Shown in pieces: positions 1 through 7,612 of a stretch of 52,490 nt of DNA. Source of the stretch: Haloechinothrix aidingensis (lineage in GTDB: Bacteria; Actinomycetota; Actinomycetes; Mycobacteriales; Pseudonocardiaceae). The DNA lies in assembly GCF_013450155.1 (NCBI RefSeq), contig NZ_JACCKD010000002.1, positions 1 to 52,490 of the forward strand. The letters are read 5' to 3'. The notes beneath the pieces are model-generated. The model searched no databases. It was not told where the DNA came from and saw only the letters and a program-made list of their open reading frames with translations. The translations under genes were made by a program, and so were the position numbers. Within the stretch, counting starts at the first letter, position 1. The number at the start of each line of letters is the position of its first letter.

Positions 1-2
1 TC

Positions 3-56
3 AACGACGCCAAAACCGCCACCACCGACATCGTCGAAGAACTCAAACAACTCTAA
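3..56 (+). CDS. C-terminal end of an unidentified protein (5' truncated by the window)
   Basis: Seventeen codons in one open frame run from the window edge to TAA at 54-56. The tail reads NDAKTATTDIVEELKQL, a helical and mildly acidic end. It is too short to assign to a family. The codons AAA, GAA and CAA dominate for Lys, Glu and Gln, whereas the neighbouring genes prefer AAG, GAG and CAG, so the gene may be of foreign or mobile origin. That is an inference from very few codons. Two small hairpins follow the stop. Confidence 0.45.
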   Translation, partial: NDAKTATTDIVEELKQL

Positions 57-83
57 ACCCACACCCAGCCACGGCACAGCTGT

Positions 84-134
84 CAGGACCCGCTCCTGAG
101 CCGGGTGCCGGGGCCCACGGTCGGCCGTGCTGGC
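84..134 (+). terminator. Two short hairpins after the first gene, possible terminator
   Basis: CAGGA at 84-88 pairs with TCCTG at 94-98 around a 5-base loop. CACGG at 116-120 pairs with CCGTG at 125-129 around TCGG, and flanking GCC/GGC can extend it with a bulge. No T-run follows, which is common in high-GC actinobacteria. The spot, just after a stop and before the next promoter, suits termination. Stems are short, so confidence is low. Confidence 0.3.
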
Positions 135-282
135 GTACCGCAGGCGACGCCACCACAGCCGACCGTCCGCTCACCTGTGACCAGCGCCGAAGCTGGAGTA
201 GCGTGCTGAAACGCGGGTACCGTCGAAACTGTGGTCGGAGCCCGCAGGACGGTCGCCACCGCCCTGCCGACACTTCGAAGCC

Positions 283-325
283 AAGGAGGCAAACATTGAC
301 ATATCGTATACCGTCTACAGTATGA
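283..325 (+). promoter_or_regulatory. Strong Shine-Dalgarno with a possible 9-codon leader ORF before the mobA-moaD start
   Basis: AAGGAGG at 283-289 is a near-perfect ribosome binding site but lies 32 bases before the ATG at 322, too far to serve it. A TTG at 296, at good spacing, opens a 9-codon frame that ends in TGA at 323-325, overlapping the next ATG as ATGA. That would allow translational coupling. Alternatively an ATT at 295, in frame with the downstream gene, would add nine residues to its N-terminus. Which one is used cannot be told from sequence. Confidence 0.4.
300..324 (+). promoter_or_regulatory. Imperfect palindrome over the mobA-moaD start codon, candidate operator
   Basis: CATATCGTATAC (300-311) and GTCTACAGTATG (313-324) are inverted copies matching at 9 of 12 positions around C312. 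The core, GTATAC then a pyrimidine then GT, recurs just before the start of the regulator gene at 11060. The arrangement suggests one regulator binds both sites, most simply the GntR/PBP protein encoded at 11060-11980. A TTGACA hexamer lies at 296-301, but no well-spaced -10 follows it. Confidence 0.45.
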
Positions 326-1194
326 ACGGAGCCGCCGGGATCGTGCTCGCAGGCGGCCGCTCCTCCCGGATGGGGACATCCAAGGCGGCCCTCGAGTGGC
401 ACGGTTCCACCCTACTACGGCAGGTCACAGGCGTACTTGATCGCGCGGTCACCGGACCGGTGATCGTTGTCCGCGCTCCGGACCAGAAACTCCCGGAACT
501 GGACCCGAGGGTCGTCGTCCGGGAAGACCCGGAAGAAGGCCACGGCCCGATGCAGGGGCTGGCCGTCGGCCTCGACGCCGCCCACACGTACGCCGAGACC
601 GCGTTCGTGTGCTCGACCGACCTGCCGTTCCTCCACGCGGCTTTCGTACACACCGTGCTGCGTGGCTTCCAGCTCGACCGGGAACACGGAGAGGAGGCAC
701 CGATCGACGTGGTACTCCCGCTCGTACACGGGTACCGGCAGCCGATGGCCGCAGGCTACCGCACCGGTCTGGCCCCTCTCGTGGCGCAACAGCTGCGGGC
801 CGGCCAGCACAAGCCTGCCCAGCTCTTCGAGCACTGCCGTGTCCGCAGGCTCACCGACGAGGAGCTGCTGGCCGATCCGAACCTGGCCAGGGCCGATCCG
901 GGGCTCGAGTCCGTCGTCAACGTCAACACCCCGGAGGACTACGAACGCGCTCGTGCTCGGCAGGCTCCGGAGGTAACGGTGGAGCGGTTCGGCGTGCTGG
1001 CCACCCGCGGCGGCACCCGGGGGTCCGTTCGCGCCCGCGCGGCCACGCTCGCCGAGGCCGCAGAGCAGGTAGGCTTGACACTGGACGGTCACATCGTGGC
1101 GGCTGTCAATGGCGACCAGATCCGCGATGACGGTCAGTGCCCGCTACTGAGCGGCGATACCGTCTCGTTCCTCTCTGCGGATGCAGGCGGGTGA
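322..1194 (+). CDS. MobA-type molybdenum cofactor guanylyltransferase fused to a MoaD/ThiS-like sulfur carrier
   Basis: The N-terminal ~205 residues are a MobA-like nucleotidyltransferase: LAGGRSSRMGTSK near residue 10 is the nucleotide-binding signature, and STDLPFL near residue 95 matches the metal-binding Asp motif. MobA adds GMP to molybdopterin to make the guanine dinucleotide cofactor used by formate dehydrogenases. Residues ~215-290 form a beta-grasp domain ending exactly in Gly-Gly at the stop, the hallmark of MoaD/ThiS carriers thiocarboxylated at their C-terminus. MoaD donates sulfur early in pterin synthesis and MobA acts last, so the fusion joins two distant steps. The start chosen is ATG 322, although the best ribosome binding site is further upstream. 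The stop overlaps a GTG of the next frame (GTGA). It is the first gene of the AOR/FDH operon. Family assignment is firm; activity of the carrier part is inferred. Confidence 0.88.
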   Translation: MNGAAGIVLAGGRSSRMGTSKAALEWHGSTLLRQVTGVLDRAVTGPVIVVRAPDQKLPELDPRVVVREDPEEGHGPMQGLAVGLDAAHTYAETAFVCSTDLPFLHAAFVHTVLRGFQLDREHGEEAPIDVVLPLVHGYRQPMAAGYRTGLAPLVAQQLRAGQHKPAQLFEHCRVRRLTDEELLADPNLARADPGLESVVNVNTPEDYERARARQAPEVTVERFGVLATRGGTRGSVRARAATLAEAAEQVGLTLDGHIVAAVNGDQIRDDGQCPLLSGDTVSFLSADAGG

Positions 1195-1199
1195 GCGTG

Positions 1200-3002
1200 A
1201 TGACGGCACCTCCAGGTGGATACTTCGGTCAGGCACTCCTCGTCGACGTTTCCGATGGGGATGTCCGGCGTGTGCCGCTACCCGAAGCGGTGTTGCGCCG
1301 GTATCTGGGCGGCGCTGGTCTCGGTACCTGGCTCTCCAGCGAGCTCGGGCCCGCGGGCATCGACCCGCTGGATCCGGCGGCACCGCTGTCCTTCGTCTTC
1401 TCCCCTCTCGTCGGCACTCCGCTGACCACCAGCGCGAAGTTCGCGGTCGTGGCCAAGTCACCGCTGACCGGCCTGCTCACCGACGCACTGGCCTCCAGTC
1501 ACTTCGCCATCTCGGGCAAGTTCACCGGCCATGACGCGATCGTGATCACCGGGCGTGCGGCTACGCCACAGCATGTGCTGATCTCCGAGGACGGGGTCGA
1601 GCTGGTCGATGCCACGCCGGAGCTGGGGTTGTCGGCGAGCGAGGCCGAAGAAGCCGTCCGTGCGAAGTACGGGCGCCGGTGGCGCGCGGCGAGCATCGGT
1701 GTGGCGGGAGAACGGCAGGTTCGCTACGCCACCATGTCCCACGACGGCCGGCATGCCGGCCGTGGCGGCCTCGGGGCAGTACTCGGCGCGAAGAACGTCA
1801 AGTGCGTGGCCGTACAGGGCGGCAGGCGTGTGGAGCTCGCCGACCGTGCGGCCGTACTCGCGGCTGCCAAGGACCTGCGCAATCGTTCCTTCGGCCCCGC
1901 GACCGCGAAGTACCGCGAGCTGGGCACGCTGTCCAACTTGCTGGCGTTCAACGCGATCAACACCCTGCCGACACGGAACTTCCAGAGCGCGACCTTCGCG
2001 GAGGCGCCCGCGCTGTCGGCGGAGGACCTCGCGGAGAGCCGCTCGGTGGCCCGCTCGACGTGCGCCTCGTGCAGCATCGGCTGCGAGCACATCTACGCCT
2101 CCAAGTCAGGGAAGAAGGCGCGCGTCGAGTACGAGAACGTCTTCGCGCTCGGGCCGATGTGCGGGGTGTCCGACCCCGACCAGGTGCTCGAGGCGAGCGC
2201 GCGCTGCGACGAGCTCGGCCTGGACACCATATCCGCTGGCGGGACCATCGCGTGGGCGATGGAATGCGTCGAGCGCGGGCTGCTCGACGTGCCGTGGCTA
2301 CGCTTCGGCGACGGCGCCGCCCTGCTGCGCGTGCTGGACGAGATCGGCACGCGGACCGGGATCGGGAAGCTCCTGGCCGAGGGCTCCCGGAGCGCGGCAG
2401 AGGTCGTCGGGCACGGGTCATCGGCATTCGCGCCGCACGTGAAGGGCATGGAGATGCCCGGCTACGAGCCCCGCACGATGCAGTCGATGGCACTGGGTCT
2501 CGCGGTCAATGCCCGCGGCGCCGACCACAACCGCTCCGGTGCGTACGAGGCCGACCTCGCAGGCGGCCTCGACCGGGTGCACGGCACGAGCGAGCACGTC
2601 CGGGCCGCCATCGAGACCGAGGACCGCGCGGCTGTCATGGACTCGTTGATCCTGTGCAAGTTCCTGCGCGGGGTGTTCACCGAACCGTTCGAGGAATGGG
2701 CGGGCCTGCTCGGACCGATCACCGGATGGGACATCACCGGTGCCGAGCTACGCCGGTCCGCTCAGCACATCGTGCTGGCCAAACGCGCCTTCAACATCCG
2801 GGAAGGGTGGACAGCCGCGGACGACTGGCTTCCCGAGCGGTTTCTCGACGACCCGGTCGAGCTGGAGTCCGGACGTACCGCGACGCTGCCGGCCGAGCGA
2901 CTGCGCGCCATGATCGATACCTACTACGCGGAGCGTGGACTCGACCAGCACGGTCGGCCACAACTCGTGCAGACGGATTCAGGAACGGAGCCGACACTAT
3001 GA
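1200..3002 (+). CDS. aor: Aldehyde:ferredoxin oxidoreductase (AOR) family tungsten/molybdopterin enzyme
   Basis: A 600-residue protein, the usual AOR length. Known members hold a W- or Mo-bis-molybdopterin (no nucleotide) and one [4Fe-4S] cluster and oxidise aldehydes to acids. CxxCxxxC lies at residues 288, 291 and 295, with the distal cysteine at 486 in LILCKFL; spacing and numbering follow the archaeal AOR pattern. CDELGLDTIS matches the pterin-binding DxxGL(D/C) motif. The N-terminus GGYFGQALLVDVS is typical. I chose ATG 1200, preceded by GGGTGA; GTG 1191, overlapping the upstream stop, is an alternative. The stop overlaps the next gene as ATGA. The neighbours supply a Fe-S and flavin electron route, suggesting electrons go to NAD rather than only to free ferredoxin. 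Substrate and metal cannot be read from the sequence; tungsten is inferred from tupABC. Confidence 0.88.
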   Translation: MTAPPGGYFGQALLVDVSDGDVRRVPLPEAVLRRYLGGAGLGTWLSSELGPAGIDPLDPAAPLSFVFSPLVGTPLTTSAKFAVVAKSPLTGLLTDALASSHFAISGKFTGHDAIVITGRAATPQHVLISEDGVELVDATPELGLSASEAEEAVRAKYGRRWRAASIGVAGERQVRYATMSHDGRHAGRGGLGAVLGAKNVKCVAVQGGRRVELADRAAVLAAAKDLRNRSFGPATAKYRELGTLSNLLAFNAINTLPTRNFQSATFAEAPALSAEDLAESRSVARSTCASCSIGCEHIYASKSGKKARVEYENVFALGPMCGVSDPDQVLEASARCDELGLDTISAGGTIAWAMECVERGLLDVPWLRFGDGAALLRVLDEIGTRTGIGKLLAEGSRSAAEVVGHGSSAFAPHVKGMEMPGYEPRTMQSMALGLAVNARGADHNRSGAYEADLAGGLDRVHGTSEHVRAAIETEDRAAVMDSLILCKFLRGVFTEPFEEWAGLLGPITGWDITGAELRRSAQHIVLAKRAFNIREGWTAADDWLPERFLDDPVELESGRTATLPAERLRAMIDTYYAERGLDQHGRPQLVQTDSGTEPTL

Positions 3003-5905
3003 CCCTGACGCACCGTGCTCCGGCGGAGCCCGAACAAGCCCCCGAGCAGCGCACCGTCACGCTCACCATCGACGGCCGGAGCATCACGGTCCCCGAGGGG
3101 ACCACGGTCTGGCAGGCCGCGCGTGAGCTGGGCATCGACATCCCCGCGCTGTGCCACGACGAGCGCTACGAGCCGGTGGGAGTCTGCCGGATGTGCGTCG
3201 TCGACACGGGCGGGCGGGCATTCGCGGCTTCGTGCGTGCGCCCGTGCGAGCCCGATATGGAGGTCACGACCTCCACCCCGGAGGTCGAGCAGAGCCGCCG
3301 CGTGCTCACCGAGCTGTTGGTGGTCGACCAGCCGGAGCGCGAGCAGGACCCCAAGCAGACGACGACGGCCGACAACGAGCTCATCGCGGTGGCCGACGAC
3401 TACGACGTCATCGGGGTCGACGACCTGTTCTCCGGCCCGGCCAAGGGCACCGACCATTCGAACCCGGTGATCGCGGTCGACCACGACGCCTGCATCCTGT
3501 GCGACCGTTGTGTCCGGGCGTGCGACGACGTGCAGGGCAACGACGTCATCGGGCGCACGGGTAAGGGCTACGGCTCCCGGATCGCCTTCGACCTCAACGA
3601 CCCTATGGGCGCGTCGTCCTGCGTGACCTGCGGCGAGTGCGTATCGGCCTGCCCGACCGGCGCGCTGACGAACAAGCCCATCAACAACATCCCGATCCAG
3701 CCGAAGGAGCAGCTCGACGCGGTCGACACGGTCTGCCCGTACTGCGGCGTGGGTTGCGCGCTGACCTACTACGTCGACCGCGAGCGCGGCGGCATCTCGT
3801 ACGCCGAGGGTCGGGACCAGCCGGGAAACCAGGGCAGGCTCTGCGTCAAGGGAAGGTACGGCTGGGACTACGCCGCCTCCCCGCAACGGCTGACCACACC
3901 ACTGATCCGGGTCGACTCGGCATATCCCAAGGGGCCGCTCTCGGCCGATGTGAAGGCCGACAGCGGCGAGGACGGCGACGGAAAGCGCGGGCGCAAACCG
4001 GGCGGCCTCGTCCCCTACGAGGAGGTCATGCCGCACTTCCGGGAGGCCACATGGGACGAGGCGCTCGACCTTGTGGCGCGGCGGCTCGGCGAGATCTACG
4101 CCGAGAGCGGCTCCGACGGGATCGCGGGGTTCGGCTCGGCCAAGTGCTCGAACGAGGAAGGTTACCTGTTCCAGAAGCTGATCCGCACGGCGTTCCGGTC
4201 CAACAACGTCGACCACTGCACCCGGTTGTGCCACGCGTCCAGCGTGGCGGCCCTGTTCGAGGGCGTCGGTTCCGGCTCCGTGTCGACCACCTACGGCGAC
4301 ATCGCCAACGCCGACGTCGCGATCATCACCGGGAGCAACGCCACGGCCAACCACCCGGTGGCCTCGTCGTTCTTCAAGCAGGCCCGGCGTGACGGCACCA
4401 CGATCATCTACATCGACCCCCGGGCCGGCACGGTCGCCGACCACGCCGACATCTTCTGCCAGCTCAAGCCGGGTACCGATGTCGCGCTGTACAACGGCAT
4501 CATGCACGAGATCATCCGGCTGGACCTTGTCGACCACGACTTCGTCGCCGACCGGACGGCCAACTACGAGCAGCTTGCCAAGACCGTCGAGGCGTACCCG
4601 CCGGAGCTGGCCGCGCAGATCACCGGCGTGGATGCCGAGACCATCCGCAGGATCGCCCGCATCTGGGGTGAGGCGGGCGCCGGGGTCATCTACTGGGGCA
4701 TGGGTATCTCCCAGCACACCACCGGTACCGACAACGCGCGCTGCCTGATCGCGATGTGTTCCATCACCGGCAACGTCGGCAAGCCCGGTACCGGACTTCA
4801 CCCGCTGCGCGGGCAGAACAACGTGCAAGGCGCCTCGGACGCGGGGCTGATCCCCATGTTTTACCCCAACTACCAGTCCGCATCGGACAGCGCGTCCCGG
4901 CAGCGGTTCGAGCAGGCGTGGGGTGTGCAGCTCAACCCGAACAACGGGCTGACCGTCACCGAGGTCATGGCCTCCGTCCTGGACGGCGGCGTACGGGGTA
5001 TGTACATGCTCGGGGAGAACCCCTTCCTGTCCGACCCCAATATCAACAAGGTCCGCAAGGCACTGGCCAAGCTCGACTTCCTCGTCGTGCAGGACATCTT
5101 CCTCACCGAGACGGCCGAGTTCGCCGACGTCGTCCTGCCTGCGTCGTCGTACCTGGAGAAGGACGGCACCTACACCAACACGGACCGCCGAGTCCAGCGT
5201 GGACGTACGGTCTTCGACCCGCCCGGGCAGGCCCGCGTCGACTGGCAGATCGTGCAGGACATCGCGCAGCGACTCGGGCTCGGCTGGGACTACCGCTCCC
5301 CGCGTGAGGTGTTCGAGGAGATGGTCGAGCTGATGCCGGACTACGCGAACCTGACCTACGACAACCTCGGGTCTACCGGCAAGCTCTACCCCAACCCTGA
5401 CCCGGAGCACGAGGACGGCACCGTGGTGCTGTTCGACGACCGGTTCAACACCTCGGACGGGCTCGCGCACCTGGTGCCGGCCGAGTGGCTGCCCGGCAAG
5501 GAGCTACCCGACGAGGAGTATCCCTACGTCCTCAACACCGGCCGGTTGCTCGAACACTGGCACACCGGGTCGATGACGCGACGGTCGTACGCGCTGGACT
5601 CCATCTCGCCACGTGCCGAAGCCTATGTTCATCCCGGCGACGCCGCCGAGCTCGGGCTGACCGACGGCGGCCTCGCCAGGGTGATCTCCCGGCGCGGGGA
5701 GATCGAGCTGCACGTCAAGGTCTCCCACAGGGAGGCACGCGGCAACGTGTTCATCCCGTTCCACTTCCGGGAGGCCGCCGCGAACCTGCTCACGATCGAC
5801 GAGATCGACCCTACGGGCAAGATTCCCGAGTTCAAGTTCTGCGCCGTGCGGATCGTCCCCGTGGCCGACCGCGAGAGCGCCCCAGCCGGAGGGAGCACAG
5901 CGTGA
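2999..5905 (+). CDS. fdhA: Formate dehydrogenase alpha subunit, NuoG-like N-terminus with Mo/W-bis-MGD catalytic domain
   Basis: 968 residues. The order is a [2Fe-2S] domain (Cys52, 63, 66, 79), a NuoG-type linker and two [4Fe-4S] ferredoxin motifs (CxxCxxC near 163 and 206). Then comes the CPYCGVGC cluster (Cys246, 249, 253) and the bis-MGD domain, with a molydopterin-binding C-terminal domain. Cys411-His412, in the CxRLCH context, is the expected catalytic pair, so this is a cysteine enzyme and needs no selenocysteine. This layout is that of soluble NAD-linked formate dehydrogenases (FdsA type), which oxidise formate to CO2. The ATG at 2999 overlaps the AOR stop by 4 bases; the frame stays open far upstream but only as a shadow of AOR. 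The next gene starts within the stop (GTGA). The bis-MGD cofactor would need the MobA domain encoded upstream. No fdhD is seen in the window. Confidence 0.9.
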   Translation: MTLTHRAPAEPEQAPEQRTVTLTIDGRSITVPEGTTVWQAARELGIDIPALCHDERYEPVGVCRMCVVDTGGRAFAASCVRPCEPDMEVTTSTPEVEQSRRVLTELLVVDQPEREQDPKQTTTADNELIAVADDYDVIGVDDLFSGPAKGTDHSNPVIAVDHDACILCDRCVRACDDVQGNDVIGRTGKGYGSRIAFDLNDPMGASSCVTCGECVSACPTGALTNKPINNIPIQPKEQLDAVDTVCPYCGVGCALTYYVDRERGGISYAEGRDQPGNQGRLCVKGRYGWDYAASPQRLTTPLIRVDSAYPKGPLSADVKADSGEDGDGKRGRKPGGLVPYEEVMPHFREATWDEALDLVARRLGEIYAESGSDGIAGFGSAKCSNEEGYLFQKLIRTAFRSNNVDHCTRLCHASSVAALFEGVGSGSVSTTYGDIANADVAIITGSNATANHPVASSFFKQARRDGTTIIYIDPRAGTVADHADIFCQLKPGTDVALYNGIMHEIIRLDLVDHDFVADRTANYEQLAKTVEAYPPELAAQITGVDAETIRRIARIWGEAGAGVIYWGMGISQHTTGTDNARCLIAMCSITGNVGKPGTGLHPLRGQNNVQGASDAGLIPMFYPNYQSASDSASRQRFEQAWGVQLNPNNGLTVTEVMASVLDGGVRGMYMLGENPFLSDPNINKVRKALAKLDFLVVQDIFLTETAEFADVVLPASSYLEKDGTYTNTDRRVQRGRTVFDPPGQARVDWQIVQDIAQRLGLGWDYRSPREVFEEMVELMPDYANLTYDNLGSTGKLYPNPDPEHEDGTVVLFDDRFNTSDGLAHLVPAEWLPGKELPDEEYPYVLNTGRLLEHWHTGSMTRRSYALDSISPRAEAYVHPGDAAELGLTDGGLARVISRRGEIELHVKVSHREARGNVFIPFHFREAAANLLTIDEIDPTGKIPEFKFCAVRIVPVADRESAPAGGSTA

Positions 5906-7593
5906 CTGCGGAGGCCCATCCCAAGCAGGACAAGGTTCCCGGCGTCGAGGCTCGGGCCGGGAAGTTCCCCGGCCCGAGCCTGATCCCGATGCTCAAGGAG
6001 ATACAGGACCGGTGTGGCTGGCTGCCGAGGGAGGAGCTGGAGGCGCTCGCACGGCGCCAACGGCGCCCGCTGTACGAGATCGAAGGTCTGATCACCTTCT
6101 ACCCGCACTTCAGGACCGAGCCGCCGACCGGGGTGACCGTTGGCGTCTGCCACGACCTCACATGCTGGTTGACGGGTGCCGATGAGCGGATCGAGCGCCT
6201 GCACGAGCAGTACGACGGCACGAGCGACGTCGAGGTCACCGAGGTCTCCTGTCCCGGCCGCTGCGACATCGCCCCCGCCGCTACGGTGGACGACCGGCCG
6301 GGCAGGGTCGACGACGTCGCCGAGTTCGTCGAGCAGCGGCGGACGGGCGGCACGGAACTGGGCGCTACCGTCGCCTACGCTCCCCCGAGCGGCTGGCCGA
6401 ACGACCCGTACACGCGAAGGGACGAGCATTACGGCACGCTCAGGGCGCTGCTGTCCGGCGCGATCGCGCCCGAGACGGTCATCGCCGAGCTGAAGGACTC
6501 CGGCCTGCGCGGCATGGGAGGTGCCGGCTTTCCCACCGGTAAGAAGTGGGAGATCGTGCGTGCCCAGGACGCGGGCGTCAAGTACGCCATCTGCAACGCC
6601 GACGAGTCCGAGCCCGGCACGTTCAAGGACCGCCAGCTCCTCGCGGAGCAGCCCCATCTCGTGCTCGAGGGCATGCTCATGGGCATGGTCGTGGCAGGCG
6701 CCGAAGAGGGAACGGTCTTCATCCGGCACGAGTACGGCCCCGAGGAAGAGGTGCTGCACGCCGAGATCCGGCACCTGCACGACATCGGGCTGCTCGGCGA
6801 CGACGTTCTCGGCAGCGGGTACCGGCTGAGCCTGGACATCTTCACCTCGCCCGGTGGCTACATCCTCGGCGAGGAGACCGCCCTGATCGAGTGCATGGAG
6901 GGTCACCGCGGCGAACCCCGGAACAAGCCCCCGTTCCCCGGTGTCTACGGGCTGTGGGGCAAGCCCACCCTGATGAACTCGGTCGAGACCTTCGCCGACG
7001 TTCCGATCATCGCCTCCCGCGGCGCGAGCTGGTGGGCGGAGCAAGGCACCAACGGCAGCGGCGGGCTGAAGTTCTTCGCGGTCTCCGGACACGTCGAGCA
7101 CCCGGGAGTCTACTGTGTCCCGATGGGTACCACGATCCGGGAGCTGCTGGACCTCGCGGGCGGCGTCGCGGGCGGGTCCGGGCTCCACGCGGTCCAGCCG
7201 GGGGGCGCATCGTCCGACTTCCTCGGGCCGGAGCACCTCGACGTGCCGATGGACTTCGGCACCCTTGCCGAGGCGGGATCGATGCTGGGTTCCGGCGCGA
7301 TGGTGGTCATCGCCGAGGGAACCGACGCGCTCGCTGCCGCGACCAACGTCCTGAGGTTCTTCCGCAACGAGTCCTGCGGAAAGTGCGTGCCGTGCAGGGC
7401 AGGTTCGACCAAGGCCCACGACCTGCTCACCGACACACTGCACAACGGCGGTGAGCTCGACGACGCGCGCAAGGCCCGGCTGCGTGAGCTCGAGATGGTC
7501 ATGCGCAAGACCTCGATCTGCGGGCTGGGACAGGTCGCCATGGGGCCCGTCGTCAGCGTCCTCAACCGCGAGGAACCCGGCGCGCGATCGTGA
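5902..7593 (+). CDS. Fused NuoE-NuoF-like NADH diaphorase subunit (FdsG-FdsB type)
   Basis: 563 residues. Residues 1-~150 are a NuoE/24 kDa-type thioredoxin-fold domain with a [2Fe-2S] site at Cys83, Cys88, Cys117 and Cys121. Residues ~155-563 are NuoF/51 kDa-like: a glycine-rich NADH/FMN region (GLRGMGGAGFPTGKKW), NADESEPGTFKDR, and a C-terminal [4Fe-4S] motif at Cys492, Cys495, Cys498 and Cys540. In soluble formate dehydrogenases and hydrogenases these domains pass electrons to NAD+. The two are usually separate genes; here they form one chain. The GTG start lies in the stop of fdhA, so translation is probably coupled. It gives the upstream Fe-S enzymes an NAD(H) port. Confidence 0.9.
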   Translation: MTAEAHPKQDKVPGVEARAGKFPGPSLIPMLKEIQDRCGWLPREELEALARRQRRPLYEIEGLITFYPHFRTEPPTGVTVGVCHDLTCWLTGADERIERLHEQYDGTSDVEVTEVSCPGRCDIAPAATVDDRPGRVDDVAEFVEQRRTGGTELGATVAYAPPSGWPNDPYTRRDEHYGTLRALLSGAIAPETVIAELKDSGLRGMGGAGFPTGKKWEIVRAQDAGVKYAICNADESEPGTFKDRQLLAEQPHLVLEGMLMGMVVAGAEEGTVFIRHEYGPEEEVLHAEIRHLHDIGLLGDDVLGSGYRLSLDIFTSPGGYILGEETALIECMEGHRGEPRNKPPFPGVYGLWGKPTLMNSVETFADVPIIASRGASWWAEQGTNGSGGLKFFAVSGHVEHPGVYCVPMGTTIRELLDLAGGVAGGSGLHAVQPGGASSDFLGPEHLDVPMDFGTLAEAGSMLGSGAMVVIAEGTDALAAATNVLRFFRNESCGKCVPCRAGSTKAHDLLTDTLHNGGELDDARKARLRELEMVMRKTSICGLGQVAMGPVVSVLNREEPGARS

Positions 7594-7612
7594 ACGGAGG
7601 AACGGGTCCACT

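Noticed and set aside
57-295. Possible molybdenum/tungsten cofactor riboswitch before the island
   Set aside because: I could find only short hairpins and no arrangement I can match to the Moco RNA family; a covariance-model search would decide.
1679-2998. Upstream extension of the fdhA frame by 440 codons
   Set aside because: It lies wholly within the AOR gene in another frame and is Arg-rich; FDH homology begins at the ATG at 2999.
4217-4240. Selenocysteine in formate dehydrogenase
   Set aside because: The catalytic position is an ordinary TGC Cys followed by His; no in-frame TGA.
2924-5470. 848-codon open frame antisense to fdhA
   Set aside because: A high-GC shadow frame, no recognisable domain, opposite a strongly supported gene.
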